A stretch of 64,000 nucleotides of DNA from Mycobacterium sp. E2733 (GTDB lineage Bacteria > Actinomycetota > Actinomycetes > Mycobacteriales > Mycobacteriaceae): assembly GCF_001667585.1 (NCBI RefSeq), contig NZ_LZJZ01000031.1:46461-110460 (forward strand), given 5' to 3'. The notes under the pieces are model-generated. The model did not search any database, was not told the origin of the DNA, and saw only the letters and a program-made list of their open reading frames with translations. The translations under genes were made by a program, and so were the position numbers. Positions 38,841 through 48,638 of the stretch are shown one piece after another. Each line of letters opens with the position of its first letter. Position 1 is the stretch's first letter.

Positions 38841-41800
38841 GTGGACAATGTCGGGGGTGCATTGACAGCAGCCGGAACGTCGTGCGGATCGTGCGGCACC
38901 CGGCTGCCGCCGAAGTCCAACTTTTGCAACCAGTGCGGTGCACCCGTCACGCAGATCCGCCGATCGGCCGAGTACAAGCAGGTGACGGTGCTGTTCGCGG
39001 ATGTTGTTCATTCATTGAACATCGCGGCGACCGTCGGCCCGGAGCGGCTGCGCGAGGTGATGGCCGACTTGGCCGATCGCTGTGCGGCCGTGGTGACGAG
39101 GTACGGCGGCACCGTCGACAAATTCACCGGTGACGGCGTGATGGCGATGTTTGGTGCGCCGGTGGCGCTGGAGGATCACGCCGTTCGAGCGTGCCTGGCT
39201 GCCCTGAGCATTCAGGAGGAGGCCAAACGGCTTGCCGCCAACGTCCGAGAGCGCGATGGTGTCGAGCTTCAGTTACGTGTCGGACTCAACTCCGGTCAGG
39301 TGATCGCAGGTGAAATCGGTTCGGGCCCTTTCGGTTACACCGCCGTCGGCGAGCACGTGGGCATGGCGCAGCGGATGGAGTCGGTCGCACGGCCGGGTGG
39401 GGTGATGCTCAGCGAGTCCACCGCGCATCTGGTCGAGCAAATCGGCGCGGTGCTGGGCGAACGTGAGTGGGTGCATATCAAGGGTGTCGACGCCCCGGTG
39501 CCCGCACGTCGCCTGCTCATGATCGAACCGCGGCATGGTCTCGTCGGGCGGGTGTTGTCGAGCCTGGTGGGCAGGAGTTGGGAGCTAGCCGCCATCGCGG
39601 CCATCTTGGACCGCTCGATCGATGGCTACGGGGGCGTCGTCGGTGTGGTGGGGCCAGCAGGTATCGGCAAGAGCCGGGTGGCGCGGGAAGTCGAGGCCCT
39701 GGCTGCCGGCCGCGGTGTGGAGGTCTTCTGGACGTTCTGCGAGTCACACGCCAGCGGGATTCCGTTCCATGCCGTTTCCGGCCTGCTCCGTGCGGCACTG
39801 GGAGTAGACGATTTGGATGGCCCGGCGGCCCGGGCCCGGGTGCGACTCCGGCTTGCGGACGCCGATGAGCAGGACCTGGTCTTGCTCGATGAGCTGCTCG
39901 GAATCGCTGACCCTGACACACCGTCGCCGAAGATCGACCCCGACGCGAGGCGGCGCCGCTTGACCGCGATGGTCGCCGCCGCCCAGTCGGCCCGTGCGGA
40001 ACCGGCGGTCTACATCGTCGAGGACGCGCACTGGATCGATGAGGTGAGCGAGGCGATGCTGGCCGACTTCATCACGCTGATCCCGCAGACCCGCTCGATG
40101 GTGGTGATCACCTACCGTCCCGAGTACCGCAGTGCGTTGACCGCGGCGGCCGGTGCCCAGACGATTTCCCTGGAACCCCTGAGTGATTCGGAAGCCACGA
40201 CGTTGCTCACCGAGCTGCTGGGCTCGGATCCGTCGGTTGGCGCGCCAGCCGCGATGATCGCCGGGCAGGCCGCCGGTAACCCGTTCTTCATCGAGGAGAT
40301 GGTCCGTGATCTGGCCGAGCGCGGCGTGCTGCGCGGCGCCCGCGGCGCGTATGTGTGCCGTGCGGACGACGCTGAGGTCGGCGTGCCGGCCACCCTGCAG
40401 GCCACCATCGCCGCCCGGATCGACCGCCTTGATGCGCCGGCCAAGCAGACATTGAGCGCCGCAGCGGTCATCGGATCCCGGTTCAGCCCGGGAGTCCTGT
40501 CCAACATGGGCATCGACCCCCATCTCGACGAGCTGGTCACGGCTGAGTTGATCGATCAGGTAAGTCTCACCCCGCGCGCTGAGTACGCGTTTTGCCAGCC
40601 GCTGATCCGTGCGGTGGCCTATGAGTCACAGCTGAAATCCGATCGCGCCGAGCTGCACCGGCGACTGGCGGCCGCGATCGAAAGCGACGACCCCGGATCG
40701 GTCGAGGAGAACGCGGCGTTGATCGCCGAGCATCTGGAAGCGGCGGGCGAATTGCGCGCCGCTTTCGGCTGGCACATGCGGGCCGGAACGTGGTCGACCA
40801 ACCGTGACATCGCCGCGGCGCGAGTCAGTTGGCAGCGGGCACGCAAGGTGGCCGATCGGCTGCCCGCCGACGCCCCCGACCGGATGTCGATGCGGATCGC
40901 GCCGCGCACCCTGCTGTGCGGGAGCGTCTGGCGGGTCGGCGGCAGCATCGCCGATGTCGGTTTTCCGGAACTGCGTGAACTGTGCACCGCCGCGGGCGAC
41001 CAGGTGTCACTGGTCTTCGGCATGGCGGGGCTGGTGCTGGCGCACATGTATCACAACCATCATCGCGAATCATCACGGCTGGCAACGGAACTCGCGCGAG
41101 TGCTTGAGTCAATCGGCGATCCGATATTAACGGTCGCGCTACTCTGCGCGGCGATCGTCGCCAAGTACGAGGCGGGCGAGATGGCCGAAGCCTTACGGCT
41201 GTCCGAGCGCGTCATCGAGCTGGCCGACGGCGATCCCGTCATGGGCAACCTGCTGATCGGATCACCGCTGGCCGTCGCGCTGACCCATCGGGCCACGGCC
41301 CGAATGTATTTGGGAATGCCGGGGTGGCGAGACGTGTTCGACTCGTCGATCGAGTTGGCCCGCAACTTCGAGCCGACGACGCGCACGTTGGTCACCATGT
41401 ACAAGTACGTGCTCGGCTTCCTCCACGAGACGCTTGTGGCCGACGAAGCGGCGCTGACGGACACGGCCGATGCGTTGCAGGCCGCGGAGCGCTCAGGGGA
41501 CAATTTCGCGCTGGGCAGCGCACGACTCACTCGCGGCATCACCCTGGTCCAGCTCGACGCCTCGCAACGTGAGGTTGGCTTCGGCCTGCTTGCGGAGGCC
41601 AAGGACATGGCCCTCAAGGACCGATACAGCCTGAGTGCCGTGCCGATCGTCGACATCGCCACCGCGAGGGAGAGCGCCCGCACCGGAGACCTCGACAGGG
41701 CGGTCGCGCTGTGCCGCGCCGCCCTCGATGTCGAACTCACCGGCGGCGAGATGCAATGGTGCGGACCCGCCACCACCACGCTGGTGGAAGCGCTGCTACG

Positions 41801-42035
41801 CCGCGGTGCCAAGGCCGACCAGCAAGAGGCACAGGCGGCGATCGACCGGCTGGCCGCCATCCCGACGGAGCCCGGGTTTGTCGTGCACGAACTCCCGCTG
41901 CTGCGCTTGCGGGCGCTGCTGGCGCGAGCGCGTGGCGATGACGCCGCCTATCGCGAGCTCCGAAACCGCTACCGCGACATGGCCGTGGCGCTGGCCTTTG
42001 AAGGCCACATTGCGCACGCCGAGGCGATGACCTGA
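38841..42035 (+). CDS. Class III nucleotide cyclase fused to STAND-type ATPase
   Basis: The 1064-residue protein has an N-terminal zinc ribbon (CGSCGTRLPPKSNFCNQCG), a class III cyclase domain (residues about 45-225: VTVLFADVVHS and KFTGDGVMAMFGAP with the two metal Asp), an ATPase with Walker A GPAGIGKSRVA and Walker B YIVEDAHWID, and a long TPR-like C-terminus without a LuxR HTH. In the cyclase the transition-state pair normally reads VNxAARL; here it is VGMAQRM, so the Asn is replaced by Gly while the Arg is kept, and activity may be low. A GTG at 38841 starts it. Similar mycobacterial proteins exist, but this gene is not at this place in M. tuberculosis as I recall. It converges on the Rv1204c orthologue. 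Confidence 0.85.
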   Translation: MDNVGGALTAAGTSCGSCGTRLPPKSNFCNQCGAPVTQIRRSAEYKQVTVLFADVVHSLNIAATVGPERLREVMADLADRCAAVVTRYGGTVDKFTGDGVMAMFGAPVALEDHAVRACLAALSIQEEAKRLAANVRERDGVELQLRVGLNSGQVIAGEIGSGPFGYTAVGEHVGMAQRMESVARPGGVMLSESTAHLVEQIGAVLGEREWVHIKGVDAPVPARRLLMIEPRHGLVGRVLSSLVGRSWELAAIAAILDRSIDGYGGVVGVVGPAGIGKSRVAREVEALAAGRGVEVFWTFCESHASGIPFHAVSGLLRAALGVDDLDGPAARARVRLRLADADEQDLVLLDELLGIADPDTPSPKIDPDARRRRLTAMVAAAQSARAEPAVYIVEDAHWIDEVSEAMLADFITLIPQTRSMVVITYRPEYRSALTAAAGAQTISLEPLSDSEATTLLTELLGSDPSVGAPAAMIAGQAAGNPFFIEEMVRDLAERGVLRGARGAYVCRADDAEVGVPATLQATIAARIDRLDAPAKQTLSAAAVIGSRFSPGVLSNMGIDPHLDELVTAELIDQVSLTPRAEYAFCQPLIRAVAYESQLKSDRAELHRRLAAAIESDDPGSVEENAALIAEHLEAAGELRAAFGWHMRAGTWSTNRDIAAARVSWQRARKVADRLPADAPDRMSMRIAPRTLLCGSVWRVGGSIADVGFPELRELCTAAGDQVSLVFGMAGLVLAHMYHNHHRESSRLATELARVLESIGDPILTVALLCAAIVAKYEAGEMAEALRLSERVIELADGDPVMGNLLIGSPLAVALTHRATARMYLGMPGWRDVFDSSIELARNFEPTTRTLVTMYKYVLGFLHETLVADEAALTDTADALQAAERSGDNFALGSARLTRGITLVQLDASQREVGFGLLAEAKDMALKDRYSLSAVPIVDIATARESARTGDLDRAVALCRAALDVELTGGEMQWCGPATTTLVEALLRRGAKADQQEAQAAIDRLAAIPTEPGFVVHELPLLRLRALLARARGDDAAYRELRNRYRDMAVALAFEGHIAHAEAMT

Positions 42036-42040
42036 CGTAG

Positions 42041-44149
42041 TCAGTTGGGGCCCGCCTGCGCGGCGGCGTCGGCGGCCGCCGCGCGCATCCCCACCGCGGC
42101 CAGATCGTCCGACACGGCTCGCAGCGCCGCCGCGTCGCCGGCGGTCAGCGCCTGCGCATGGGCCAGCGCGAGCTTCCCTGCGGCGCAGTCGATCTCGCCG
42201 CAGATCCGGGACAGCGGATCGACCGCGCGGGTGTCACCGAGCCGCACGGCCTCGTGCCAGACGCGCACCGCCACGGCCCGCTGCCCGCCGCGCTCGGCCA
42301 TCCGAGCGGCGTCGCGGGCGGCGGCCACCGCGCCGTGCTTGTCGCGCATCGCCGCCAGCCGCCATGCCCGCGCGACGCCGAGTTCCGGCGCAAAGAGCGC
42401 GGACTTGGTTCCGTGTCGGGATTCGGCCCTGCCCAACGTCTTTCCCGCGGCGGCGATATCGCCCTGCTGGGCCAGCGCGGTCGCCAGCAGCGTCAACGAC
42501 AGCGGACCCCACGAATAGCCGGTGCGTTCCAACGTGGCGGCCGCCGGGCCGAGTAGCGCCGCCGCTCGGGCGAATTCACCGTCGGCGAGCAGCACGTGGG
42601 CCAGCAGCACCTCGCCGATCGCGCGGCCCGGCTGCTGCAACTCGGCGAAATCCGTGAACTGCTGCGCGAGTTCCCGTGCCGCGTCGAGCCGGGCCGCCAT
42701 CAACAACGCGGTGGTCTGCCCCAGTCCGATCGTGAAGCGCAGCAATCCGGGATGTTCCGCGGCCAGGGCGCGCTGGGCCAGCTGCTCGACGGCGTCGAAG
42801 CGCCCCTGTCGCGCCGCGCACAGCGCCGCCGCGCTGGCCGCCCAGGCCACCGCCTGGTCGTCGGCTTCCGGAGCGGCCAGCACCTCGCCCGCGACCTTCA
42901 CGGCGTGCCCGACGTTGCCGGCGTTCATCGCGAACGTGGCGCTCAGCGCGTCGAGCGTGGTGCGCGCGCCCGGATCCGAGACGCGATTGCGGATGGTGCG
43001 CAAGAACGCGGTCGCCCGCTCGGGCTCGCTGAGCATCCAGAACTGGTTGGCGGCGCGCAACAGCGTCCAGTCCATCAGGGCGGCTTCGGTCAACGCGGCG
43101 GGGTCCAGGCCGGCCAGCACCGCGTCGGCCTCGCGGCCGCGACCCTGCCACGCCAGAGCGTGTGCCAGCGCCAGCCGTGCCGCCAACCCGCCGGAGCGCT
43201 CCAGAGCCGAGGAGGCCAGTCGTTCACCGAGGGCGAGGTCGCCCAGGCGAAGGGCCTGCTGCGCGGCGACGACCACCTCGGCCGTCGGCTGCGGGGCGTC
43301 GCTGTCCAGGGCGAGCGACGCCAACCGGAGCCGGTCGCTGAGGTGGTCCGACGGATGCTTCGACAGCAGCCGCACCAGCTCGGTGCGTCGTTGCCGCGCG
43401 CCGTCGCGGCCGAGCGCGGCCCGCGCCCGCTCGGCAAAGAGCGGGTGGGCCGTGTACACCACCGGGTCGTCCGAGGCCCCGCCGCGCGCCCGCGTCTCGA
43501 CCGCCCCGCAATCGGTCGCCTCGCCAACCGCTTCCGCGCCGGTCAGGGCGCCAAGATCGGCGAGCGACAGTGGCTCCGCGACGGCGAGGTAGTCCAGCAC
43601 CGACCGGGCCGCGGCGGGCATCTCGCCGAGGAACGCGTCGACCTGGGCCGCTGTCGTCATCCCGCCGGGCGGTTCGATGTCGATCCGGGGGAGCAACCCG
43701 TCGGCCCACAGCGCCGCGATGGCGTCGGGAGAAGGCTCGGCGCGGCCGGTGACGATCATCCTGGCCGCGCCCGCCAGCGCGAGCTGGTACACCAGCGTCG
43801 CCGACAGGATGTCCAAATCGTGGGCGTCGTCGACGACCAGCAGCAGGTCGTCACCGTCCAGCGATGCCCTGGCGGCGCGCAACAGCGCGGCCGGCTTGCC
43901 GAGGTCGGCGATGCGCACCAGGTGGCTGAACGCGCCGAACGGCACGGCGCGTTCGGTCGGGGTGCCGGTGACCCAGCGGATGCGCGTGCCGGGGTGCCGG
44001 TGGCCGAAGCCTTCGGCGGCCATGCGGGCCAGCGTGGATTTGCCGCAGCCGTCCGGCCCCAGCACGACGGCGCCCCGCCCATCCGCGAGCGCCGCGTCCA
44101 GCCGCTCCAGGGCCGACGCGTGCTCCGGAACGTTCCATCGAATCGGCAT
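42041..44149 (-). CDS. STAND-type ATPase, Rv1204c orthologue
   Basis: The 702-residue protein has Walker A LGPDGCGKSTLARMA near residue 30-45 and Walker B LLLVVDDAHDLD, followed by a helical TPR-like region, and no C-terminal HTH. It looks like the ATPase/sensor part of a LuxR-type regulator that has lost its DNA-binding domain, so it may act through protein contacts. Position next to the LOG gene matches Rv1204c of M. tuberculosis, which I recall as shorter. Its start is 60 bp from the divergent LOG gene. Function in the cell is unknown. Confidence 0.8.
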   Translation of the reverse strand: MPIRWNVPEHASALERLDAALADGRGAVVLGPDGCGKSTLARMAAEGFGHRHPGTRIRWVTGTPTERAVPFGAFSHLVRIADLGKPAALLRAARASLDGDDLLLVVDDAHDLDILSATLVYQLALAGAARMIVTGRAEPSPDAIAALWADGLLPRIDIEPPGGMTTAAQVDAFLGEMPAAARSVLDYLAVAEPLSLADLGALTGAEAVGEATDCGAVETRARGGASDDPVVYTAHPLFAERARAALGRDGARQRRTELVRLLSKHPSDHLSDRLRLASLALDSDAPQPTAEVVVAAQQALRLGDLALGERLASSALERSGGLAARLALAHALAWQGRGREADAVLAGLDPAALTEAALMDWTLLRAANQFWMLSEPERATAFLRTIRNRVSDPGARTTLDALSATFAMNAGNVGHAVKVAGEVLAAPEADDQAVAWAASAAALCAARQGRFDAVEQLAQRALAAEHPGLLRFTIGLGQTTALLMAARLDAARELAQQFTDFAELQQPGRAIGEVLLAHVLLADGEFARAAALLGPAAATLERTGYSWGPLSLTLLATALAQQGDIAAAGKTLGRAESRHGTKSALFAPELGVARAWRLAAMRDKHGAVAAARDAARMAERGGQRAVAVRVWHEAVRLGDTRAVDPLSRICGEIDCAAGKLALAHAQALTAGDAAALRAVSDDLAAVGMRAAAADAAAQAGPN

Positions 44150-44209
44150 CGCCGGATTTTATTGCGCGCGGTGTGCGGCCCGCAGCAAGCTTGGTCTACC
44201 TTTCGTTGT

Positions 44210-44773
44210 ATGCGCCCGGAACGTCAGCCATCAGGCGACTGGGCGGTGTGTGTGTACTGCGCGTCCGGCCCGGAACATCCCGAATTGCTCGCGGTCGCTG
44301 CCGAACTCGGCGAGGCGATCGCTGAGCGCGGCTGGACCTTGGTGTGGGGCGGGGGCCGGGTTTCGGCGATGGGCGCGCTGGCAACCGCGGCGCGCGCCCG
44401 CGGCGGGCGGACCGTCGGCGTCATCCCTCAGGTTCTGATGCGCGTCGAGATCGCCGACGCCGAAGCCGACGAGCTGATCGTCACCGAGACCATGTACGAG
44501 CGGAAGCACGTGATGGAAGAGCGTGCCGACGCGTTCATCGTGCTCCCCGGCGGCGTGGGCACCCTCGACGAGTTGCTGGACTCGTGGACCACGGGCTACC
44601 TCGGCCTGCACGGCAAACCCATCGTCATGCTGGATCCGCTGGGGCATTACGAGGGCCTGTGGCTCTGGCTGTGCGGACTGCTCGACAGCGGGTACATCTC
44701 TCAGCCGGCGATGGACCGGTTGTTGCTGGTCGACAAGGTGAGCGCGGCCGTGGAGGCGTGCGCGCCCGACTGA
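44210..44773 (+). CDS. LOG-family protein (cytokinin riboside 5'-monophosphate phosphoribohydrolase), Rv1205 orthologue
   Basis: The 187-residue protein carries the LOG motif PGGVGTLDEL and the upstream MYERKHVMEE, as well as TLVWGGGRVSAMGALATAA. In M. tuberculosis, Rv1205 cleaves cytokinin nucleotides to free adenine-type cytokinins and is controlled by proteasomal degradation. Length equals Rv1205. The ATG at 44210 gives the family N-terminus. It is followed by fadD6 on the same strand after 69 nt. Confidence 0.9.
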   Translation: MRPERQPSGDWAVCVYCASGPEHPELLAVAAELGEAIAERGWTLVWGGGRVSAMGALATAARARGGRTVGVIPQVLMRVEIADAEADELIVTETMYERKHVMEERADAFIVLPGGVGTLDELLDSWTTGYLGLHGKPIVMLDPLGHYEGLWLWLCGLLDSGYISQPAMDRLLLVDKVSAAVEACAPD

Positions 44774-44842
44774 GGCCGCCGGCAACTAGGCGATCCCTAC
44801 TAGGCTGACCGCCGAGTTGCTTACGCAGAATCGAGGAATGAC

Positions 44843-46627
44843 TTGTCCGATCACGACGGCGGAGCGCGCACGGCGGTCAAACTGACCGATATCGCATCTC
44901 GGGCGCCGGGTCTGCTGGCCGATATGCCGGTGATCATGCGCGGGGCGATGACCGGGCTGCTGACCCAGCCGGGTTCGAAGAAATCGATCGGCACGGTGTT
45001 TCAGGAACGGGCGGCCCGCTACGGCGACCGGATCTTCTTGCGGTTCGGCGATCAGCAACTGACCTACCGCGACGCCAATGCCGCCGCCAACCGGTACGCC
45101 GCGGTGCTGGCCGCGCACGGCGTCGGCCACGGCGACGTCGTGGCGATCATGCTGCGCAACTCGCCCAACGCCGTGCTGACGATGCTGGCCGCGGTCAAGT
45201 GCGGCGCGGTCGCCGGGATGCTGAACTACCACCAGCGCGGCGAGGTTCTGGCGCACAGCCTGGGCCTGCTCAAGGCGAAGGTGTTGATCGCGGAGACCGA
45301 CCTGGTCAGCGCGGTGGCCGAATGCGGCGGCTCGGGCGACACCGAGACGATGACGGTGGAGGACCTGGAGCGATTCGCGGTCAGCGCCCCGGCCACCAAC
45401 CCGGCGTCGGCATCGGCCGTGCACGCCAGGGACACCGCGTTCTACATTTTCACCTCGGGCACAACGGGATTCCCCAAGGCCAGCGTGATGACCCACCTGC
45501 GGTGGCTGAAGGCGCTTGCGGCGTTCGGCGGCATCGGGCTGCGGCTGAAGAGCTCCGACACGCTGTACAGCTGCCTGCCGCTGTACCACAACAACGCGCT
45601 GACCGTCGCGTTGTCCTCGGTGATCAACTCCGGGGCGACGCTGGCGCTGGGCAAGTCGTTCTCGGCGTCGAAGTTCTGGGACGAGGTCATCGCCGCCGAG
45701 GCCACGGCGTTCATCTACATCGGTGAGATCTGCCGATACCTGCTCAACCAGCCACGCAAGTCCACCGACCGCACGCACCAGGTGCGGGTCATCGCCGGCA
45801 ACGGGCTGCGACCGGAGATCTGGGACGAGTTCACGAATCGGTTCGACATCCCCCGCGTCTGCGAGTTCTACGCCTCCAGCGAGGGCAACACCGCGTTCAT
45901 CAACGTCTTCAACGTGCCCCGGACCACCGGCGTCTTCCCGATGCCGCTGGCCTACGTGGAGTACGACCCCGACACCGGAGCCCCGCTGCGCGACGACAAC
46001 GGGCGGGTGCGCCGCGTGCCGCCCGGGGAACCCGGCCTGCTGCTCAGCCCGATCAACCGGCTGCAGCCGTTCGACGGCTACACCGACAAGGAGTCAAGCG
46101 AAAAGAAGTTGGTGCGCAACGCGTTCCGTGAGGGCGACGTGTGGTTCAACTCCGGCGACGTGATGAGCCCGCAGGGCATGGGGCACGCCGCGTTCGTCGA
46201 CCGCCTCGGCGACACGTTCCGGTGGAAGGGGGAGAACGTCGCCACCACGCAGGTGGAGGCGGCGTTGGCGTCCGACGAGTCGGTGGAGGAATGCACCGTT
46301 TTCGGTGTCGAGATTCCCCGCACCGGCGGCCGCGCCGGCATGGCCGCGGTCAAGCTGCGCGACGGCACGGAGTTCCACGGCAAGTCGCTGGCCCGCGCCG
46401 TGTATGGCCAGCTGCCCGCCTACGCGTTGCCCCTGTTCGTGCGGGTGGTCAAGTCGCTGGAGCACACCACGACGTTCAAGAGCCGCAAGGTGGAGCTCCG
46501 CGAGCAGGCCTACGGGTCTGACATCACGGACCCGCTGTACGTGCTGGCCGGCCGCGACGAGGGGTACGTGCCGTACTACGACGAATACCCCGACGAAGTG
46601 GCCGACGGTAAGCGGCCGCAGGGCTGA
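44843..46627 (+). CDS. fadD6: Long-chain acyl-CoA synthetase FadD6
   Basis: The 594-residue ANL enzyme of the very-long-chain/FATP type has FYIFTSGTTGFPKASVMTHL, CLPLYHNNALTVALSSVINS, CEFYASSEGNTAFINVFNVP and the C-terminal TTTFKSRKVELREQAYGSDI. It activates long-chain fatty acids and in M. tuberculosis FadD6 supports uptake of host lipids. The start is a TTG at 44843 after GAGGA; an ATG four bases upstream is out of frame and stops after 14 codons. It is in line with the LOG gene and folP2. Confidence 0.93.
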   Translation: MSDHDGGARTAVKLTDIASRAPGLLADMPVIMRGAMTGLLTQPGSKKSIGTVFQERAARYGDRIFLRFGDQQLTYRDANAAANRYAAVLAAHGVGHGDVVAIMLRNSPNAVLTMLAAVKCGAVAGMLNYHQRGEVLAHSLGLLKAKVLIAETDLVSAVAECGGSGDTETMTVEDLERFAVSAPATNPASASAVHARDTAFYIFTSGTTGFPKASVMTHLRWLKALAAFGGIGLRLKSSDTLYSCLPLYHNNALTVALSSVINSGATLALGKSFSASKFWDEVIAAEATAFIYIGEICRYLLNQPRKSTDRTHQVRVIAGNGLRPEIWDEFTNRFDIPRVCEFYASSEGNTAFINVFNVPRTTGVFPMPLAYVEYDPDTGAPLRDDNGRVRRVPPGEPGLLLSPINRLQPFDGYTDKESSEKKLVRNAFREGDVWFNSGDVMSPQGMGHAAFVDRLGDTFRWKGENVATTQVEAALASDESVEECTVFGVEIPRTGGRAGMAAVKLRDGTEFHGKSLARAVYGQLPAYALPLFVRVVKSLEHTTTFKSRKVELREQAYGSDITDPLYVLAGRDEGYVPYYDEYPDEVADGKRPQG

Positions 46628-46690
46628 CGCCCCGTTCTCGACGACCGTGCGCCCGGCCGCACAGCCCATCCCCGGGCCGGGCGCGCCGCG

Positions 46691-47587
46691 GTGACCAGGC
46701 ACCATAGACGTGTGCAATCAACCTGGTGCGGCCGTCCGGTCGCCGGCGATCGCCCAATGATCATGGCGATCGTCAACCGCACCCCCGACTCGTTCTACGA
46801 CAAGGGTGCGACTTTCAGCGATGAGGCCGCCCGGGCCGCCGCGCACGGGGCCATCGCCGAGGGCGCCGACGTCATCGACGTCGGCGGGGTCAAGGCGGGC
46901 CCGGGCCACGAGGTCGATGCGGACACCGAGCTCGCCCGGTTGATTCCATTCATTGAATGGCTGCGCGGCGCCTATCCCGACCAGCTCATCAGCGTCGACA
47001 CCTGGCGCTCCAAGGTGGCCAAGGCGGCCTGCGCGGCCGGGGCGGACCTGATCAACGACACCTGGGGCGGTATCGACCCGGGCCTGGCCGAGGTCGCCGC
47101 GGAATTCGGCGCGGGCCTGGTGTGCTCGCACACCGGCGGGGCGCTGCCCCGCACGCGCCCGTTCAGGGTGAGCTACGGAACCACCACGCGCGGCGTGGTC
47201 GACGACGTCATTCGCCAGGTCACCGCCGCCGCCGAGCGCGCGGTCGCCTGCGGGGTGGCCCGGGATCGGGTGCTGATCGACCCGGCCCACGACTTCGGCA
47301 AGAACACCTTCCATGGGCTGCTGCTGTTGCGCCACCTGGACGATCTTGTTAATACCGGATGGCCTGTGCTCATGGCTTTGAGTAACAAGGACTTCGTCGG
47401 GGAGACTCTGGGGGTGGAATTGACCGAGCGGCTCGAGGGAACGTTGGCGGCCACCGCGCTGGCGGCCGCTGCCGGTGCCCGTATGTTCCGCGTGCACGAG
47501 GTCGCCGCGACCCGACGGGTGCTGGAGATGGTGGCTTCCATCCAGGGAATACGCCCGCCGGCGCGCACGGTGAGGGGACTGACATGA
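46691..47587 (+). CDS. folP2: Dihydropteroate synthase homologue FolP2
   Basis: The product of about 298 residues has MIMAIVNRTPDSFYDKGATF, DVIDVGGVKAGPG, LISVDTWRSKVAKAACAAGA and LIDPAHDFGKNTFHG of the DHPS fold. The mycobacterial FolP2 paralogue lacks normal dihydropteroate synthase activity and its role is unclear. Starts at the GTG 46691 or GTG 46712 are both possible. The stop overlaps the gpgS ATG (ATGA), so translation is coupled to methylglucose lipopolysaccharide synthesis, a conserved mycobacterial arrangement. Confidence 0.92.
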   Translation: MTRHHRRVQSTWCGRPVAGDRPMIMAIVNRTPDSFYDKGATFSDEAARAAAHGAIAEGADVIDVGGVKAGPGHEVDADTELARLIPFIEWLRGAYPDQLISVDTWRSKVAKAACAAGADLINDTWGGIDPGLAEVAAEFGAGLVCSHTGGALPRTRPFRVSYGTTTRGVVDDVIRQVTAAAERAVACGVARDRVLIDPAHDFGKNTFHGLLLLRHLDDLVNTGWPVLMALSNKDFVGETLGVELTERLEGTLAATALAAAAGARMFRVHEVAATRRVLEMVASIQGIRPPARTVRGLT

Positions 47588-48588
47588 CGGCATCCGACCT
47601 GGTCGGCGACCTCACCGACGACGCGGTGCCGGCCACCCGGCCCGGCGACACGTGGCTGTCCAATCGCAGCTGGAACCGCCCGGGCTGGACCGTCGCCGAG
47701 CTCGAGGCGGCGAAGGCGGGGCGGACCATCTCGGTGGTGCTGCCGGCCCTCAACGAAGAAGGAACCATCCAATCCGTGGTCGAAAGCGTCTCGCCGCTGG
47801 TCCGAGACTCCGGGGGGCTGGTCGACGAGCTGATCGTGCTGGATTCCGGCTCGACGGACGACACGGAGATCCGCGCCGTCGCCGCCGGCGCCCGGGTCGT
47901 CAGCCGTGAGCAGGCGCTGCCGGAGGTGCCGATCCGGCCTGGCAAAGGCGAGGCGTTGTGGCGCTCGCTGGCCGCCACCAGCGGTGACATCGTCGTGTTC
48001 GTCGACTCCGACCTGATCAATCCGCACCCGATGTTCGTGCCGTGGCTGGTCGGCCCGCTGCTCATGGGCGACGGCGTCCACCTGGTCAAGAGCTTCTACC
48101 GGCGGCCGCTACAGGTCGGCGACGTCGGGGGCGCCGCGGGCGCCACCGGCGGTGGGCGGGTCACCGAGCTGGTGGCCCGGCCGCTGCTCGCGGCGCTTCG
48201 GCCGGAGCTGGGCTGCATCCTGCAACCGCTCGGCGGGGAGTACGCGGCGACCCGCGAACTGCTGACGTCGGTGCCGTTCGCGCCGGGCTACGGCGTGGAG
48301 ATCGGCCTGCTGCTGGACACCTTCGACCGGCTGGGGTTGGGGGCCATCGCCCAGGTCAACTTGGGTGTGCGCGCGCACCGCAACCGGCCGCTGGCCGAGC
48401 TGGGCGCGATGAGCCGCCAGGTCATCGCGACACTGTTCTCGCGCTGCGGGGTTCCCGATTCCGGGGTCGGGTTGACGCAGTTCTTCGCGGTTGGGCCCGA
48501 GGGGCCCGAGGGTCAGAGCTACACCCAGCACACGTCTCCGGTGTCGCTGGAGGACCGTCCGCCGATGAAGGCCCTGAGGCCGCGCTGA
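47584..48588 (+). CDS. gpgS: Glucosyl-3-phosphoglycerate synthase
   Basis: The 334-residue GT81 glycosyltransferase has ISVVLPALNEEGTIQSVVES, VLDSGSTDDTE and the metal-binding DSD in IVVFVDSDLINPHPMF, with PIRPGKGEALWRSL before it. It transfers glucose from UDP-glucose to 3-phosphoglycerate, the first step of methylglucose lipopolysaccharide synthesis. Length and sequence agree with Rv1208. It is coupled to folP2 and is followed by the Rv1209 orthologue after 50 nt. Confidence 0.95.
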   Translation: MTASDLVGDLTDDAVPATRPGDTWLSNRSWNRPGWTVAELEAAKAGRTISVVLPALNEEGTIQSVVESVSPLVRDSGGLVDELIVLDSGSTDDTEIRAVAAGARVVSREQALPEVPIRPGKGEALWRSLAATSGDIVVFVDSDLINPHPMFVPWLVGPLLMGDGVHLVKSFYRRPLQVGDVGGAAGATGGGRVTELVARPLLAALRPELGCILQPLGGEYAATRELLTSVPFAPGYGVEIGLLLDTFDRLGLGAIAQVNLGVRAHRNRPLAELGAMSRQVIATLFSRCGVPDSGVGLTQFFAVGPEGPEGQSYTQHTSPVSLEDRPPMKALRPR

Positions 48589-48638
48589 AGCCGCGCTGCT
48601 TGGTCGCGGGGTCGGCGGCATAGGGCAGTATCGACGAC

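Noticed and set aside
42596..44773. 725-codon frame that joins antisense sequence to the LOG gene
   Set aside because: Only the last 187 codons are LOG-like; the rest is antisense to the Rv1204c orthologue.
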